From assembly GCA_930367215.1 (NCBI GenBank), contig OV884059.1, positions 19,120,945 to 19,184,944 on the forward strand: a stretch of 64,000 bases of DNA, in the 5' to 3' direction. Under the pieces are notes generated by a model. That model was not told the origin of the DNA. It saw only the letters and a program-made list of their open reading frames with translations, and ran no database searches. The position numbers and the translations under genes are program-made. This document shows positions 20,853 to 31,990 of this stretch, piece after piece; within the stretch, counting starts at the first letter, position 1, and each line of letters begins with the position of its first letter. The stretch is from Pollenia angustigena. Its lineage: Eukaryota; Arthropoda; Insecta; Diptera; Polleniidae.

Positions 20853-22312
20853 CAAGGCGAATTCATAAAGGTGACATTTTCCAGTCATCTGTTTATTGTT
20901 TATTTTTTTGTGTCTATACTGAATGTCAAGCTTTGTTTACATTTTGTGAAAAAATTAATTCAAATTTAAAATTCAATAAAAATTTAAATAGTTGAAAAAA
21001 AAACTTATTTAAATTATATAAAAAAAAAAGTAAAAAAAATATAAACACAAGAAATTAAAGATGCGTAAGGAATAAGTGGAGCCACAATTAATTTGCAATT
21101 GAGGAGTTTCTTAAGGTGTTATGATACTTGCTATTTTTTGAATTGGATTTTTTTAGGATTGACTGAATGAAACAACAAATGCGAGAAAGAACAAGAACCC
21201 TTTTTTCTGATTGACATTTCTCATGTTTATTTTTTTCTTTGACTAAAACCAAAAAAATTGTAAAAGCTCGTACAGATGAAACAATTTTGTTTTTGATAAG
21301 TGAAATGAAGCAGGTGCCCTTCATATGGGATTTCAAATCATAAATTTTACAATTAAAGAATATACCCCGATGTAATTCGTAATATTTTACATTATTTGCA
21401 TTAATTTTATTTTTTATAAAAAAAATTGCTTGTGATTCCAAAATAAAATGTAAACAAAACAAACAATACTGCCCACGTTTTTTCCCCACAAAAACCCGTC
21501 AAAAAAGCTAAAATCGCAAAAAAAAAAGTTAAAAACCGCTACTTTCGATCAAAAACTAAAAAAATTGGCAACAGTGGAAATGTCAATTTTAAGTTAAAAA
21601 TTTTTATATTTTTTTTGACAGTCTTATGGTCATTTTCTCAATGTATCGACAAACTGTCTGTTACTTAATGTCAACATAAATTTATTGGACCGATAAACTG
21701 TGCGTTAACGATTTTGGGTTTCTCAATACACCGACAAAAAACATTGTTTTCAGCTGGCAACGCCACTCAAAGTACATGTAAAAGTTGGGAGTCAGCTGAT
21801 TGAATTTATCTGTACGGCAAATAAAAGGAAAATAAATAATTGGCAGATGAGTGCCGGTTAGCTTTGCGATAAAAACGAAGCAAATGAGACATTGAGAAGA
21901 CCAAATTTCTTTAATGTGCAGTTTTTCGTTGGGAAAAAAGATAACAGCCTTATGAGAAAATGGCCTTTAGATTATTTATCGAGAACACATGTTTATTTGT
22001 TTGACATTTCAAGATTTTTTATGATATAATCATACTCTTTACACTTAGTCAGTTTTCCTATGCAAATATACATATTTGCACTGTTCTCCAATATAGAAAA
22101 AATACAAAAAATAGCAAGTATCATAACAGCTTTAAGCAATTGTGTATATTTTATCAACAAAAAAATTTCCTTTTTTATATTTTCAACAAATATTTTTGAC
22201 AATCACTCTAACTTTTTACAAAAACAAAATACATAGTATTTTTTTTTAATAAAAAAGGGATAGCTAGCATAACTCTATCTCATGATGCGGTCACCTTTAT
22301 AAATTCGCCTTG
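20853..22312. mobile_element. CAAGGCG-family hAT element, full length
   Basis: Inverted ends CAAGGCGAATTCATAAAGGT (one mismatch) with an exact 8-bp TSD GCCAGACC at 20845-20852 and 22313-22320. A second inverted repeat (TATGATACTTGCTATTTTTT at about 21121, mirrored near 22105-22130) lies inside, and a third candidate (GGCCATTTTCTCA-type) surrounds 21625-21970. The 133-codon frame at 21088-21489 shows no transposase motif, so this copy is non-autonomous. Fragments of the family occur at 3330, 8989 and 26056. Confidence 0.85.
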
Positions 22313-22320
22313 GCCAGACC

Positions 22321-22739
22321 TTACATTATTGTAATATTGGCGAACGTTGCTGTAGCCGTAATGTACCGCACCGTACTGTAAGCACGTTGGTGCACTTATA
22401 GAACGTTTAAAAACGTGTCATATGTTTTCCCATACATAAACAAAAAGCAATAGTATATGTACATAAAACAAAACACTCAGTGATGGGAATCAAAAATGTT
22501 CAAATGGTGACCGTTGTGCAGAAAAGGTACCACGTGATTTAAATTGTATTAAAACAGTATTTTGTGTATGTAAAAAATGTTAATAATTTAACATTTATAT
22601 GAAAGATTTACAATAAATAAAGTTGTATTTTAGCATATATAAATTTTTAGCATACATATATTATTAATGTGCATACACCAAACAAGGTTTTGATACCATT
22701 TAAAGTCTTTTATATGTTTCACATTGCCATTGTATGTGT
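22321..22739. repeat. Left half of an interrupted inverted-repeat element
   Basis: GGCGAACGTTGCTG at 22339-22352 faces CAGCAACGTTCGCC at about 25533-25546, and CAGTGATGGG at 22480 faces CCCATCACTG at about 25372. These look like ends of older elements into which 22748-25210 inserted. No matching TSD was found. Confidence 0.4.
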
Positions 22740-23286
22740 ATGTATATTAGAGTGGCCATAGTGGAAATTTTTTTGAAAAGTTAAATTTTTCGCACTGAAA
22801 AATATGAGGTTGGGGATAAAAATAATTATGCATATTTTATTTTTTTTTTTTTTTAATTCCGAGTACCTCCGGGTTGAGCCTAAACTTTTATTACATTACC
22901 CATTTATCACTATTTTTGTTCCTGTTTGCATTTAAATAACAAAAAAAATCTGACTTTATGTTCCCAACTGAATTTCTTCGATACCTTTATTTATTACCTT
23001 TCCAACGAGCCGCACTAGTCTGCTGATAAACTACGGATAATCTTGCCCGGAATACCCAAAAACCAAAGTCCAAAAAAATAGGTGAATTTTTAAAATTTTT
23101 TTTATTGTTGATAACTTACTAATGAAGCCTTTTTGTTGGCTTATCCTCTTCGTCGTCGTCGAAATCTGTAATTAGTTTTTAGTAATTGCTCTTTCTGCCG
23201 GGTCATTTACAACGGTTAAGTGTTGCCATATTCGTTTTGCGGTGCAGTATTCTTCTTGGTCCTTCCAAATTGCAGCTCATACGCTA

Positions 23287-23550
23287 TAATTTGTGCTCAT
23301 ACGCATAAGTATTTTTAATAGAAGGTATGAAAAACCACAAGCTCCAATTTTTAGGCAAATTTTGTGCTAGATCGTTTTCGTGAATTGGTCGTAAAAACCT
23401 AATGGAATTTTTGGTTTTATGTTTTTGTAAACATTTTACTAAAAGATCCAAAGCAGGTAGACCATTTTGTCTTATGTCGAAAAATACTTGCCAGTTTTTA
23501 CATGTAAAAAAATAAGTTTGGTTGTTACCATTGAAGGAAATTAATAAAAA
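23287..23550 (-). pseudogene. Unidentified 85-codon open frame, opposite strand
   Basis: On the minus strand, between a TAA at about 23552 and a TAG at about 23287, a frame of about 85 codons stays open without an ATG. It contains KNWQVFFDIRQNGLPALDLL and NLPKNWSLWFFIPSIKNTYA. The residue mix (Trp, Phe, Asn, Pro in varied order) looks more protein-like than the usual AT-rich spurious frames here. I do not recognise the family. It abuts the antisense transposase-end segment of the left inverted repeat, so it could be another inverted piece of the element's coding region. Confidence 0.35.
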
Positions 23551-23582
23551 CGCTTAACCTTGAAGTAATTTTTTATGATCAG

Positions 23583-24807
23583 TTGTTGCATCAGATTATG
23601 TCAATGCATTTACTTTTTCTACCGTGTCGCCATCATATCAGCGAATTGCTTATTAAAGCTGTGTTTGAGTTAAATTTCGGAAAAACATCAGCACCAGAAG
23701 TCACTCTCTTTAATCGTTTTTCAAAAGATTGGAAAAATATGAATATCAATACTCTCAAGAGTGGAGTATTGGATGAAGCAGTGCAAAAAAACTTAACAGC
23801 AGCCGAAATAGAGACGCACAAGAACTTTTGTCTTGAGGCGTTGAAATCTCATTATGTGCGAACCGATTATAAGGAGTTGTTGCAACTTTCACGAATTTTT
23901 CTAGGTAAGGAAGTAGGGGAGACCGGGGCACCTTCGGCACTGGGGTACATTCGTCAATGACGTTTTCGATATGATGCACTTATTTTTCATCACTAACTAT
24001 TTATTTAAATTTACCGAAAATCAAAATAAATAACTCCCGCAAAGTTTGTCATCTCTAGCTTACCAACTGAAAAAGCTACCGTGTTTAAGTTTTTTTCCAA
24101 GTGTTTTTGTGATATTTTGATTCGTTTTAGTACGCGAACAATTCATGATGACATCCTCCGAGCTGAAAGGCATTCGAAACATTTGCATTTTCTTGACGCG
24201 AATTTATGTTTCGTATTGGTTCGGATGCGTTAACGCTGTATCTGCACCGCGTCAAGATTTACAATTTATTAAAGACGCTATTTCATATTTCGATCTAAAT
24301 TTTTCAAATGCCTTATTGTCAACATTCAAAAACCATTTATGGTATTTATCGGAAGAGGCGGTGGCTCTTGGATTTTTCGATAAAACTATATCTATTGAAG
24401 TGAAGCGGAAAATGGTTGAAGCTCTTGGCAATCATGATGACGAAAATGACAAAGTTATTCCAAAAAGATTAAACTTAACGCTGGAACAAGTTAAATCGTT
24501 TGAAAATAAGGATTTAAGTTCTTTCGTTACTCCTCGCACCAAGCGTTTTTTCCATCGTTTAGAAATCGATGTGACATTTTTTGAATTGGATTCATCAATT
24601 TTGAAGGACCAAGAAGAATACTGCACCGCAAAACGAATATGCCAACACTTAACCGTTGTAAATGACCCGGCAGAAAGAGCAATAAAACTAATAACAGATT
24701 TCAATCGGGCATTGACATACGACGAAGAGGATAAGCAGTATTTGCTTCAAGTTGTGGAGCACTACAGAAAAAACTTTTCATCCCACAAAAAATCTTCATT
24801 AGTATAA
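23583..24807 (+). pseudogene. Divergent RNase H-like (hAT-associated) transposase, two exons, incomplete
   Basis: Exon-like 23583-23904 reads LPCRHHISELLIKAVFELNF, then VTLFNRFSKDW and LSRIFLG, followed by a GTAAGG donor at 23905. A TTTTAG acceptor ends at 24130, and the joined phase continues VREQFMMTSSELKGIRNICI. The second part, to a stop at 24807, contains LWYLSEEAVALGFFD, DPAERAIKL and EEDKQYLLQVVEHYRK. I recognise these phrases from a large, poorly named family of transposon proteins in aphids, cnidarians and other animals; the 8-bp TSD places this element with hAT. The N-terminal half is missing, and the block linking the two parts in relatives appears lost, so it is a relic. Confidence 0.65.
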
Positions 24808-25218
24808 TATTATCAGCAATAAAAAAAATTAAAAAATAAATAAAAAAAAAATTAAAAAATAAATTTTTTTTTTTGGACATTGGTTTTTGGGTATTCCGGG
24901 CAAGATTATCCGTAGTTTATCAGCAGACTATTGCGGCTCGTTGGAAAGGTAATAATTAAAGGTATCGAAGAAATTCAGTTGGGAACATAAAGTCAGATTT
25001 TTTTTGTTATTTAAATGCAAACAGGAACAAAAATAGTGATAAATGGGTAATGTAATAAAAGTTTGGGCTCAACCCGGAGGTACTCGGAATTAAAAAAAAA
25101 AAAAATAAAATATGCATAATTATTTTTATCCCCAACCTCATATTTTTCAGTGCGAAAACTTTTGGATTTAACATTTTTAATTTTTTCTATATAACGCTAT
25201 GGCCAGTCTAATGTATAT

Positions 25219-26052
25219 GCATTTGTTTACTTTAAACATCTAAACATATGTATATATGTTTATTTGGAAATATGTTGTATTTTAAGTTATTTTGTCGCTA
25301 TTCCATAGATTAACGGAAAAAAGTACAAAAAAAGGGCAAAATTACCCGCATTCAATGTAACATACAAGCCGCCCATCACTGTCTTACAATTGTCGCGTAA
25401 CAACGGCATGAAATTCTATATTATACAGATTGGTACGTTGCAACTACGGTACATTGCATTTCGGTAAGCTTTTGTATTGGTTTTCATATAACAAAAAGCG
25501 AACAGCTGATTGATACAGTACAGATACGGTCCAGCAACGTTCGCCTAACTGAGCCTTTAGTGCTCTTTCTTGCATTAAATGGAACAACAACAGCTTTGTT
25601 TTGTTGGTAAATAATAACGGGCATTTTCATAATACAATTCATTTAAAAAAACACACACAATTTAATAAAAACATATTATTTTAATAATAATAATATTTAC
25701 AGCTTTTTTTATTTATTCCACATTAAATACATACTTCTGTTACGTTTTGTTTTATTTAATTTATTTATTTTTTAAGTTTCGCTGATAATAATATTTTTAA
25801 AAACAAAATTTATTTAAGGTTAAAAAAAATATGTCGATGTTAAATAAATATGGACATATAAACATCAAAAATTTATATTTAATAGTACAAACTTGGCACT
25901 GTCAAGACATAGTGTACAAGGTGGATCAATATTAGCGTTATGATTTTATAAGCGATTGTTAAGGTAGCTAAGGTATTTTTTTCTTCTCCAGTATTAATTT
26001 TTCATTTTCTCCAGAATTAACTTTGATAAACTTGTTTAATTTATTGTAGAAA
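25219..26052. other. Unassigned AT-rich sequence
   Basis: Right-hand continuation of the interrupted older element (CAGCAACGTTCGCC at about 25533), then featureless AT-rich DNA. No gene is seen. Confidence 0.45.
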
Positions 26053-26055
26053 GAC

Positions 26056-26132
26056 TAAGGCGAATTCATACAGGTGACCGCATAAGAAAGAGAGAGAGAG
26101 AAAGAGTTATGCTAGCTGTCCTTTTTTGTATA
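26056..26132 (-). mobile_element. Terminal fragment of the CAAGGCG hAT family
   Basis: AAGGCGAATTCATACAGGTG followed by ACCGCAT...AGAGTTATGCTAGCTRTCC matches the inverted right end of 20853-22312. It is cut at 26133 by the next element; AATAAAACGAAAAAAAATTT after 28067 may be its continuation. A short (GA)n run is at 26088-26103. Confidence 0.6.
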
Positions 26133-26134
26133 TA

Positions 26135-28065
26135 CACTGATACAAAAGGCGTCATAAATTTGAAGTATTTTGACATCAGTACTATGACAAGTGTCTTCGT
26201 TTTTGACCCCATGACACTTTTCATCAACCTTAACATCACTTGGCCAAAGTGTCATCAGGGTCAAAATGAAATTATTTCATCAATGGGATGACACATCGGC
26301 ATCACAGAAATGACGAACATGTCCTCAGCGCGATGACTAGGGTTGCCATACGTACTGTTTTAAGCAGTACATGTACTGATTTTTTGCAGTTGTACTGTTT
26401 TATGCACAACTCCTAAAACAGTACGAAAATGTACTGTTTTTTACACTTTGTACTGTTTTTTGTACTGTTTTTTTTTGCTCAGCCTATATTTAACGAACTG
26501 GCTTACAAAAAATTATGTTGTGTTAAAAAAAAAGTTCTAAATTAATAAGAATTTTTACGCTGTGGTCATTGTTTTCTCATAAATACACAGTAGAAATCTA
26601 AATTATAATGGGTGGCTCGTAGCAGTGGTATATTTTCGTGTTGTTATGATTTTATGGCTACCTCTTCCAATAGTCTTTCCCTTTCCACACCTGAGAAAGA
26701 CAAAAAAAATCTAAATTTTTTTGAAAATATTCATCGTTTTCAATTGCACTTGATTTTAAATATTTTCAGATTTTGTGAAATAAAAATTAACCAAACTATT
26801 TTTTTTGGATTTTATAGATTAATGGCCAATTTCACCAAGTTCAGGTTTAATTAACTTTCATCATAAAAGTCAAAAAACCTATGGTTTTAGTAATAGTTAA
26901 TTATAGCTGAACTTGGTAAAATTAGCCGAAAATAATTTAAAAATTATTTAAAATTGGAAAATTAATTTAGGAAACAAACATTTTCTCAAATTCAATATGA
27001 TTTGTGCAACTATGTGTGTAGTGAAAATTGCTTTAAATACGAATATGTTTAAAGAAAATCGTACTTACAAAATCAATGAGTTGATTGTTTTGAGCTAAGT
27101 AAGGCTTTTCTCCTTTCTTATATGGCTTACAGCAATGTTATGGTTTTTCTGGCCAAATGCTTCGTTTGTGGTGGTTGCTTTTTAAACGCAAATGGAGTAA
27201 TTTCATATGTATATTTATGAAATGCCATAAACTGGAAATAATTCCTTTGACGTTACACATTTTAAGTGTATTTCTTTCTTTATATAATTGTTGTTGCATA
27301 TTCAATCAAAAGTTTAAAATATTTACCCCAATTTCACCAAGTTCAGTTAAAACTAACTATTGCTTTAACTTCCAGCTTACAATATGTTTTGACAGCTTGA
27401 ACTGATAGTTTATTATAGCTGAACTTGGTGAAATTGGGGGTTACTTATTAAAACAAATGGTAATGTTGTCGTCAAAAAAATGTACTTTTTTTTCTTGATT
27501 GCACTGTTTTTATGTATTCAATGTACTGTTTTTCCGAATTTAAAATCTGGCTACCCTAGCGATGACGCACTAACATCGGTAAAGGACACATTAGCATCAA
27601 TTTCATGACAGTTTGTCATTAACTCAAAGTCATTGGAATTGACTTAAATCAAAGTGAGAGAATATTATTATTTACTTACCCGTTACATATGTTAGTTTCA
27701 CGTTTGTAGAATTACGGCCTTTGTTTGCAGCTTTCAATAGTAAGACACCAGCACCATGCCCCATATGATTTTCGTAATCATTCTACTTTAAAAGTTTAAT
27801 GTATTTAACTAAATAATGTAAAAAAATAGAATATAGGAATTTTTGCTTCTTATAATACATTGTAATCTTGAAAATAATGTTCATAATATACAACATGTGG
27901 CATCGAATTGATGTCACTATAGCCATAAAATAGATGACACGTAAAAAATGACAAAATTCTATTAACACGTTAGGCATTGGATTGATGTTACTTTTTGTAT
28001 CATTGATGTTATTTGTAGTAACATTGATGTCACAAATCTGATGTCCATCATCATTTCTATCAGTG
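26135..28065. mobile_element. TA-flanked inverted-repeat element with ATGAC/CATCA repeats
   Basis: Ends CACTGATACAAA and CACTGATAGAAATGATG (reverse complement), flanked by TA at 26133-26134 and 28066-28067. Both halves are filled with short ATGACA/CATCAATG/TTGATGT motifs in opposite orientation (26160-26337 and about 27559-28060). Excluding the hAT at 26338-27558 it is about 700 bp. TA flanks suggest the Tc1/mariner superfamily. No transposase. Confidence 0.65.
26338..27558. mobile_element. hAT element with GTACTGTTTT subterminal repeats
   Basis: Ends TAGGGTTGCCATAC and TAGGGTAGCCAGA with an exact 8-bp TSD GCGATGAC at 26330-26337 and 27559-27566. GTACTGTTTT occurs many times near the left end and again at 27480-27530. 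Two internal ~110-bp inverted repeats (26825-26930 and 27328-27440) share ATTTCACCAAGTTCAG ends and look like small MITEs. No transposase. Confidence 0.85.
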
Positions 28066-28073
28066 TAATAAAA

Positions 28074-28284
28074 CGAAAAAAAATTTATGTACTTTTGATT
28101 AAATTCAATGAAAAAAACAAGAGGTTTCTTAAAAATAAATATATACAATACACCAATTACCCGGTTGGCATCGTGTAATAGGGACCGAAGAAACGCGACG
28201 TAAAACGAAACAACGCAAGCCGAAGCACGATTTTCCATACTTTTGTAATGATATTCATTTAATTGTTTCCAAGATTCATAATTT
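28074..28284. other. Unassigned
   Basis: The minus-strand frame at 27783-28355 spans several element boundaries and is not a real gene; only its upstream end overlaps pogo-like sequence. Confidence 0.4.
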
Positions 28285-28553
28285 TGAATTTTCAATAAAA
28301 GAATATCTTTTTTTAAATTCAAGTTTAAGCTGTTCTGCAGCTGAAATAACTGCACTAGCAGAATCTACTTTTAATGCAATGATTTTCAAATTACCACGGA
28401 TTTTAAAATGGTCAAACCATCCTCAGATTGCTTTAAATTCTTGCGCACTTGATAATGGATAATTTTGTTTTAGATCTTCAAATAAAGTTAAAACTTTTTT
28501 TTGAATAACCATTTGACTTAATGGCATTCTTCGCTGAGTTTGATCATCGTTTC
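28285..28553 (-). pseudogene. pogo/Tigger transposase N-terminal fragment
   Basis: A minus-strand frame reads NDDQTQRRMPLSQMVIQKKV, then LTLFEDLKQNY, FKAI-stop-GWFDHFK and SAAEQLKLEF. This matches the CENP-B-type DNA-binding region of pogo/Tigger transposases (consensus QT..R.PLS...I..KA..lf..l......F.AS.GWf.RFk....lhnik). A stop replaces the residue before GWF. The catalytic DDE domain is absent. Such proteins bind the terminal repeats of pogo elements; this piece is inactive. Confidence 0.75.
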
Positions 28554-28697
28554 AAAGAACTTCTTACTTTTGTAGTCTCTGAACGCTTAATTTGCAAATC
28601 AATAAAAAGTTTATTATTTTTAAATTAAGTTTTCTTAACTTATGCTTTACGTTTTTATGCAAAAAAGATTCAGGCTGTTCTTCGTATTTTGTAAAAT

Positions 28698-29242
28698 ACT
28701 AGCTTAACCCGGTGCGCTTCGCTACACGGTTTTAACCACGTTTGAAGACTCCCCTTTTAATAATCCTCAGTTGAGAGATATTTAATATATGCATCCTATG
28801 GGAGGTATCCCCCCCCCCCTGCGCCTACCCGCTTTATTTTTATTTTCAAAAGTGTAGTATACAATAAGAGTGACTTCTACAAAGTTTGAACATTCCCACT
28901 ATAACAGTTCTTAAGATATGCGATATTAAACATTGGCGTCCTATGGTGGGTACCACTTCCCCCGCTGCTATTTTATTGCAATTTTGTGGCTCAGAAGATC
29001 CTACTACTATTAAAAGTTCAACAAAATGCGTGCAGCGGCCATTAAGATATGCGATATTTAATATTGACATCCTATGGGGGAACCAATTTCCCTGTCTCTA
29101 TCAAAAATATAAGTAGCCTATTTTATTTTTAGGGCTTACGTGGTGTTACTGTAAACATTTCAGGAAAATTTTTGCAATAGTTTAAGAGTCTATAAGCCAA
29201 CATACAAACAAACAGACAAACATTTTTCATTTTTATATATGT
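28698..29242 (+). repeat. CTAGC-ACCCGG interspersed repeat, copy 1
   Basis: Begins ACTAGCTTAACCCGGTGCGC and ends with an ACAAACAAACAGACAAAC phrase and TTTTTATATATG. Related starts occur at 31068 and 45253. Internally AAGATATGCGATATTWAA and a CATCCTATGGG phrase recur at about 28780, 28910 and 29045. A C10 tract lies at 28810-28819. I recognise the opening phrase from many arthropod repeats but cannot assign a class with confidence. Confidence 0.5.
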
Positions 29243-29274
29243 GACGCGGAAAATAGAAAGGGTCCTAATACCGT

Positions 29275-29715
29275 GTTCAGATATGCACCTTAATTGAGTT
29301 TTACGCAATAAATGCCATGATTGAGCTAAATTTTCCATACAAAATTGCAATTTAGTTATTGCTCAATTAATACGAAATTGTTATAAATATTGAGTAAAAT
29401 TAAAATGCGACACTGTAACAAGTGTGTTTATTAAGCAAAACAAAACTTACTAAACAGTGTTTTGACATTTGGTAATTGAAATTACAACCAAAAAAAGGCC
29501 CATCCATTTGGTCTGCGCAAAAACCAGATGTTTATTCCTTTAAGATGTCAAAAGTTATTTACATTTTCTTATACATGTACATTTTTGTTTACGTTGAATG
29601 TTGTATGTAGTAGTAATATAAATTGAGTTAGCTAAATTGTGTATATGTGAACAGAAAGATAATTATGTCAATTAACCGAATATTGACTCAATAAAAAAGG
29701 TATATCTGAACATAT
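29275..29715. repeat. Imperfect inverted-repeat unit (possible MITE)
   Basis: GTTCAGATATGCACCTTAAT at about 29275 faces ACTCAATAAAAAAGGTATAT...CTGAAC at about 29685-29711. No TSD established. The following stretch to 29940 shows nothing recognisable. Confidence 0.4.
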
Positions 29716-29939
29716 CTGAGCAATTTTAAAGATTTAAATACCTGTATCTTTGGTGTACCATCACTAAGCGTGTTGGTATTGGTCTCGTTTGAAAGCGCCA
29801 AAGCTTAACCTTGTTGGTCAACCTTGAAAACGCGCGTAGGTCGTCCCTACCTCTTGTTTTGTTTAGTTGGTTTTTACTGTTCCCTTTACCTTACTGGTCC
29901 CTTTCTCTCTGCGCTGTCACATACATATATAGATTTTGC

Positions 29940-31065
29940 GAAATTTCAAGAAATTTAACAAAAAATTTTGATATTATTTAAAGTCTGTCTGCTTTATAGA
30001 AAATTTTGCAACAGTTTCACTTTTTTATATGAAACTTTAAAATTTTACAAAAGTTTTCTATTTGGTAAGATATTTTTTAATTTTGCAAAATTTCACAAAA
30101 TTTTATAGGAACTTTTGTGAAATTTTCCGTTTTTATAGGAATTCCAAAAACTATGTAAATTTTATCATTTCTTAAAAAATTTCCTAGCATACTAATGTGG
30201 TGTTTATAAAACACGTGCGCCATACTCGTCCGTTCACCTTACATTTAAAACAAAAACAAAATTTCGAAATTTGTTTTTGTTTTAAATGTAAGTTGAACGG
30301 ACAAGTAAGGCGCTCGTGTTCTATAAACTACACATAAGAAACTTTTATAGAAAATTAAAAAATTTGTAATATTTTAATATATCCTGGAAATTTTTTTTTT
30401 TTGATATTTAACTTAGTTTTGACTATTTTATAGATAAAATATGAACGTGTTTAATTGATTTCCAAAACAAATATATGCAAAAACACCTAATAAACCAATA
30501 ATAATTTTTATTAAAAATCGCAAAATTTATTTAACAAACGCGAAACTACACAGAAACACTCCTCATGCCTCATACATCAAACACACAAATTTTGGTCAAA
30601 GTCGGTGCAGTAGTTTTTGAGTTTAGGGATTACAAACAAACACGTCTCTTTTATATATATAGATTAAGAAATTTTACAACGTTTCCCTGTTTTATAGAAA
30701 ATTAAGAAGTTTTGCAAAATTTCACTTTTTTATAGGAAATTTGATAATTATGAAAAATTTCGTTTTTTTATAGGAAATTTTGATATAAGATTTCATTATT
30801 TTATAAGATAGAATATTTCGAAGTTTTTCTAGTTTATAGGAAATTTTTGAGATTTGTAAAATTTCACAATTTTATGGGAAGTTTTAAATATTATGCAAAT
30901 TTTAGAATTTCTTGTAGAGTTTATGCAAAATTGTAAAAATTTGATCAATTTTTCCTTTTTTATAGGAAATTTTTAAATAAGAAAACTTAGTTATACCTTA
31001 AAAAATTTTCAAATTTTGTTTTTTGTAGCAAATTTGGCAAAGTTAATTTTATAGGAAACTAGCTG
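29940..31065. repeat. Degenerate tandem repeat (TTTTATAGGAAATTTT units)
   Basis: Units of roughly 50-60 bp with the core TTTTTTATAGGAAATTTT... TTGCAAAATTTCA recur about 15 times with heavy drift. The array is broken by the MITE at 30196-30334 and by a non-unit stretch at about 30360-30665 ending TTTTATATATATAGATTA, which resembles the tail of the CTAGC-type repeats. Confidence 0.6.
30196..30334. mobile_element. 139-bp PIF-like hairpin MITE
   Basis: Almost the whole element is one hairpin: TGTGGTGTTTATAAAACACG...CCGTTCA at the left is mirrored at the right, with arms of about 68 bp. TAA at 30193-30195 and 30335-30337 is the 3-bp PIF/Harbinger-type TSD. Confidence 0.8.
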
Positions 31066-31067
31066 GC

Positions 31068-31990
31068 CCGGCAAACGTTGTTTTGCCATATAACTTATTT
31101 CTTTCAGACGTTACAGTGTCTGCATGCCAAATTTTAAGAAAACCGGTTGAGAAGATAATAAAAATTATAGGGGTTAGTTCTTCCCAGATGTTACACTATT
31201 TGCCCGCCAAATTTCAAGAAAATCAGTTGATTAGTTAAGAAGATATAGGGGGTGGGGGAGCTTTTACTCCTCTTGCCATATTTCATGCCCTTTCTCTTTC
31301 AGATGTTACAGTGTCTGCATGCCAAATTTTAAGAAAACCGGTTGATCAGTTAAGAAGATATAGGGAAGAGAGTTTTTTACCCCTCCTGCTTCACGCCCTA
31401 AATTATAAAAACTATAGGCTATAGTACTTTCCAGCTGAAGATATTGGGAGAAGAAGCTTTTACCCTTCTTGTCCTATTTCACGCCCTATTTCCTAGTTCC
31501 TTTCAGATGTTACAGTGTCTGCATGCCAAAGTTTAAGAAACCCGGTTGATTAGTTTAAAAGATTGGGGAGGGGGAGCTTTTACCTCTATTGCCCTATTTC
31601 ACGCCCAAAATAATAAAAATTTGAGGCCATAGTTCTTTCCAGAAGTTACACTATTTTCCTGGAAAATTTCAAGAAAATCGGTCGATTTATTAAGCAGATA
31701 TAAGGAGGGGGAGCTTATACTCCTCTTGTTCTATTTCACGCCCTATTCTCTATTTTCTTTCAGGTGTTACAGTGCCTGCATGACAATTAAGAAAACAGTT
31801 TGATTAGCTAAGTAGATATAGGGAGGGGGAGCTTATGCCCTATTTTTCGCCCTCTAGCGGTATATAATATATTCTACGACCTATTCTCATACCTAACAAA
31901 AACACATACAAAATTTTGTAAAAATCAGTCAAGCTGTTTCGAAGGAGTTCAAAATGGAGGGCATATTGTTGATATTTGTATGGGAATATA
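31068..31990 (+). repeat. CTAGC-type repeat with internal tandem blocks, copy 2
   Basis: Starts ACTAGCTGGCCCGGCAAACG. A block of 80-200 bp (GTTACAGTGTCTGCATGCCA... AAGAAAACCGGTTGAT... GATATAGGGAGGGGGAGCTT... TATTTCACGCCCTA) recurs at about 31104, 31189, 31298, 31512, 31645 and 31767. It ends with an AAAAACACATAC/GGAGTTC phrase, after which an unassigned stretch runs to 32225. The frame at 31954-32172 is not supported. Confidence 0.55.

Larger units (their letters stand above)
22748..25210 (+). mobile_element. hAT-like element with very long inverted repeats
   Basis: Ends TAGAGTGGCCATAG and TAGACTGGCCATAG with an exact 8-bp TSD ATGTATAT at 22740-22747 and 25211-25218, fitting hAT (YARNG end, nTnnnnAn target). 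The inverted repeats are near-identical over ~340 bp (for example TTGCCCGGAATACCCAAAAA at about 23043, mirrored at about 24888). They then continue, with gaps, into the coding part: 23110-23280 is the antisense of the last part of the transposase (24597-24810). The internal plus-strand transposase is broken. It shares its terminal motif with 6190-7324. Confidence 0.88.

Noticed and set aside
21088..21489. 133-codon minus-strand ORF inside the CAAGGCG hAT
   Set aside because: No hAT motif, Lys/Ile/Phe/Asn-rich as expected of AT-rich chance frames, and not in related copies as far as visible.
22339..25546. Outer element with GGCGAACGTTGCTG ends around the 22.7-kb hAT
   Set aside because: The inverted ends are real, but no target duplication or family assignment could be established, so it is kept only as a repeat note.
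27783..28355. 190-codon minus-strand ORF
   Set aside because: It crosses the border of the TA-flanked element at 28065. Only its first ~35 codons overlap pogo-like sequence and the rest is unrelated AT-rich translation.
28810..28819. CRISPR-like or bacterial origin for repeat-rich parts of the window
   Set aside because: No direct repeats with regular spacers; introns, SINE-like units, DINEs and TE families are eukaryotic.
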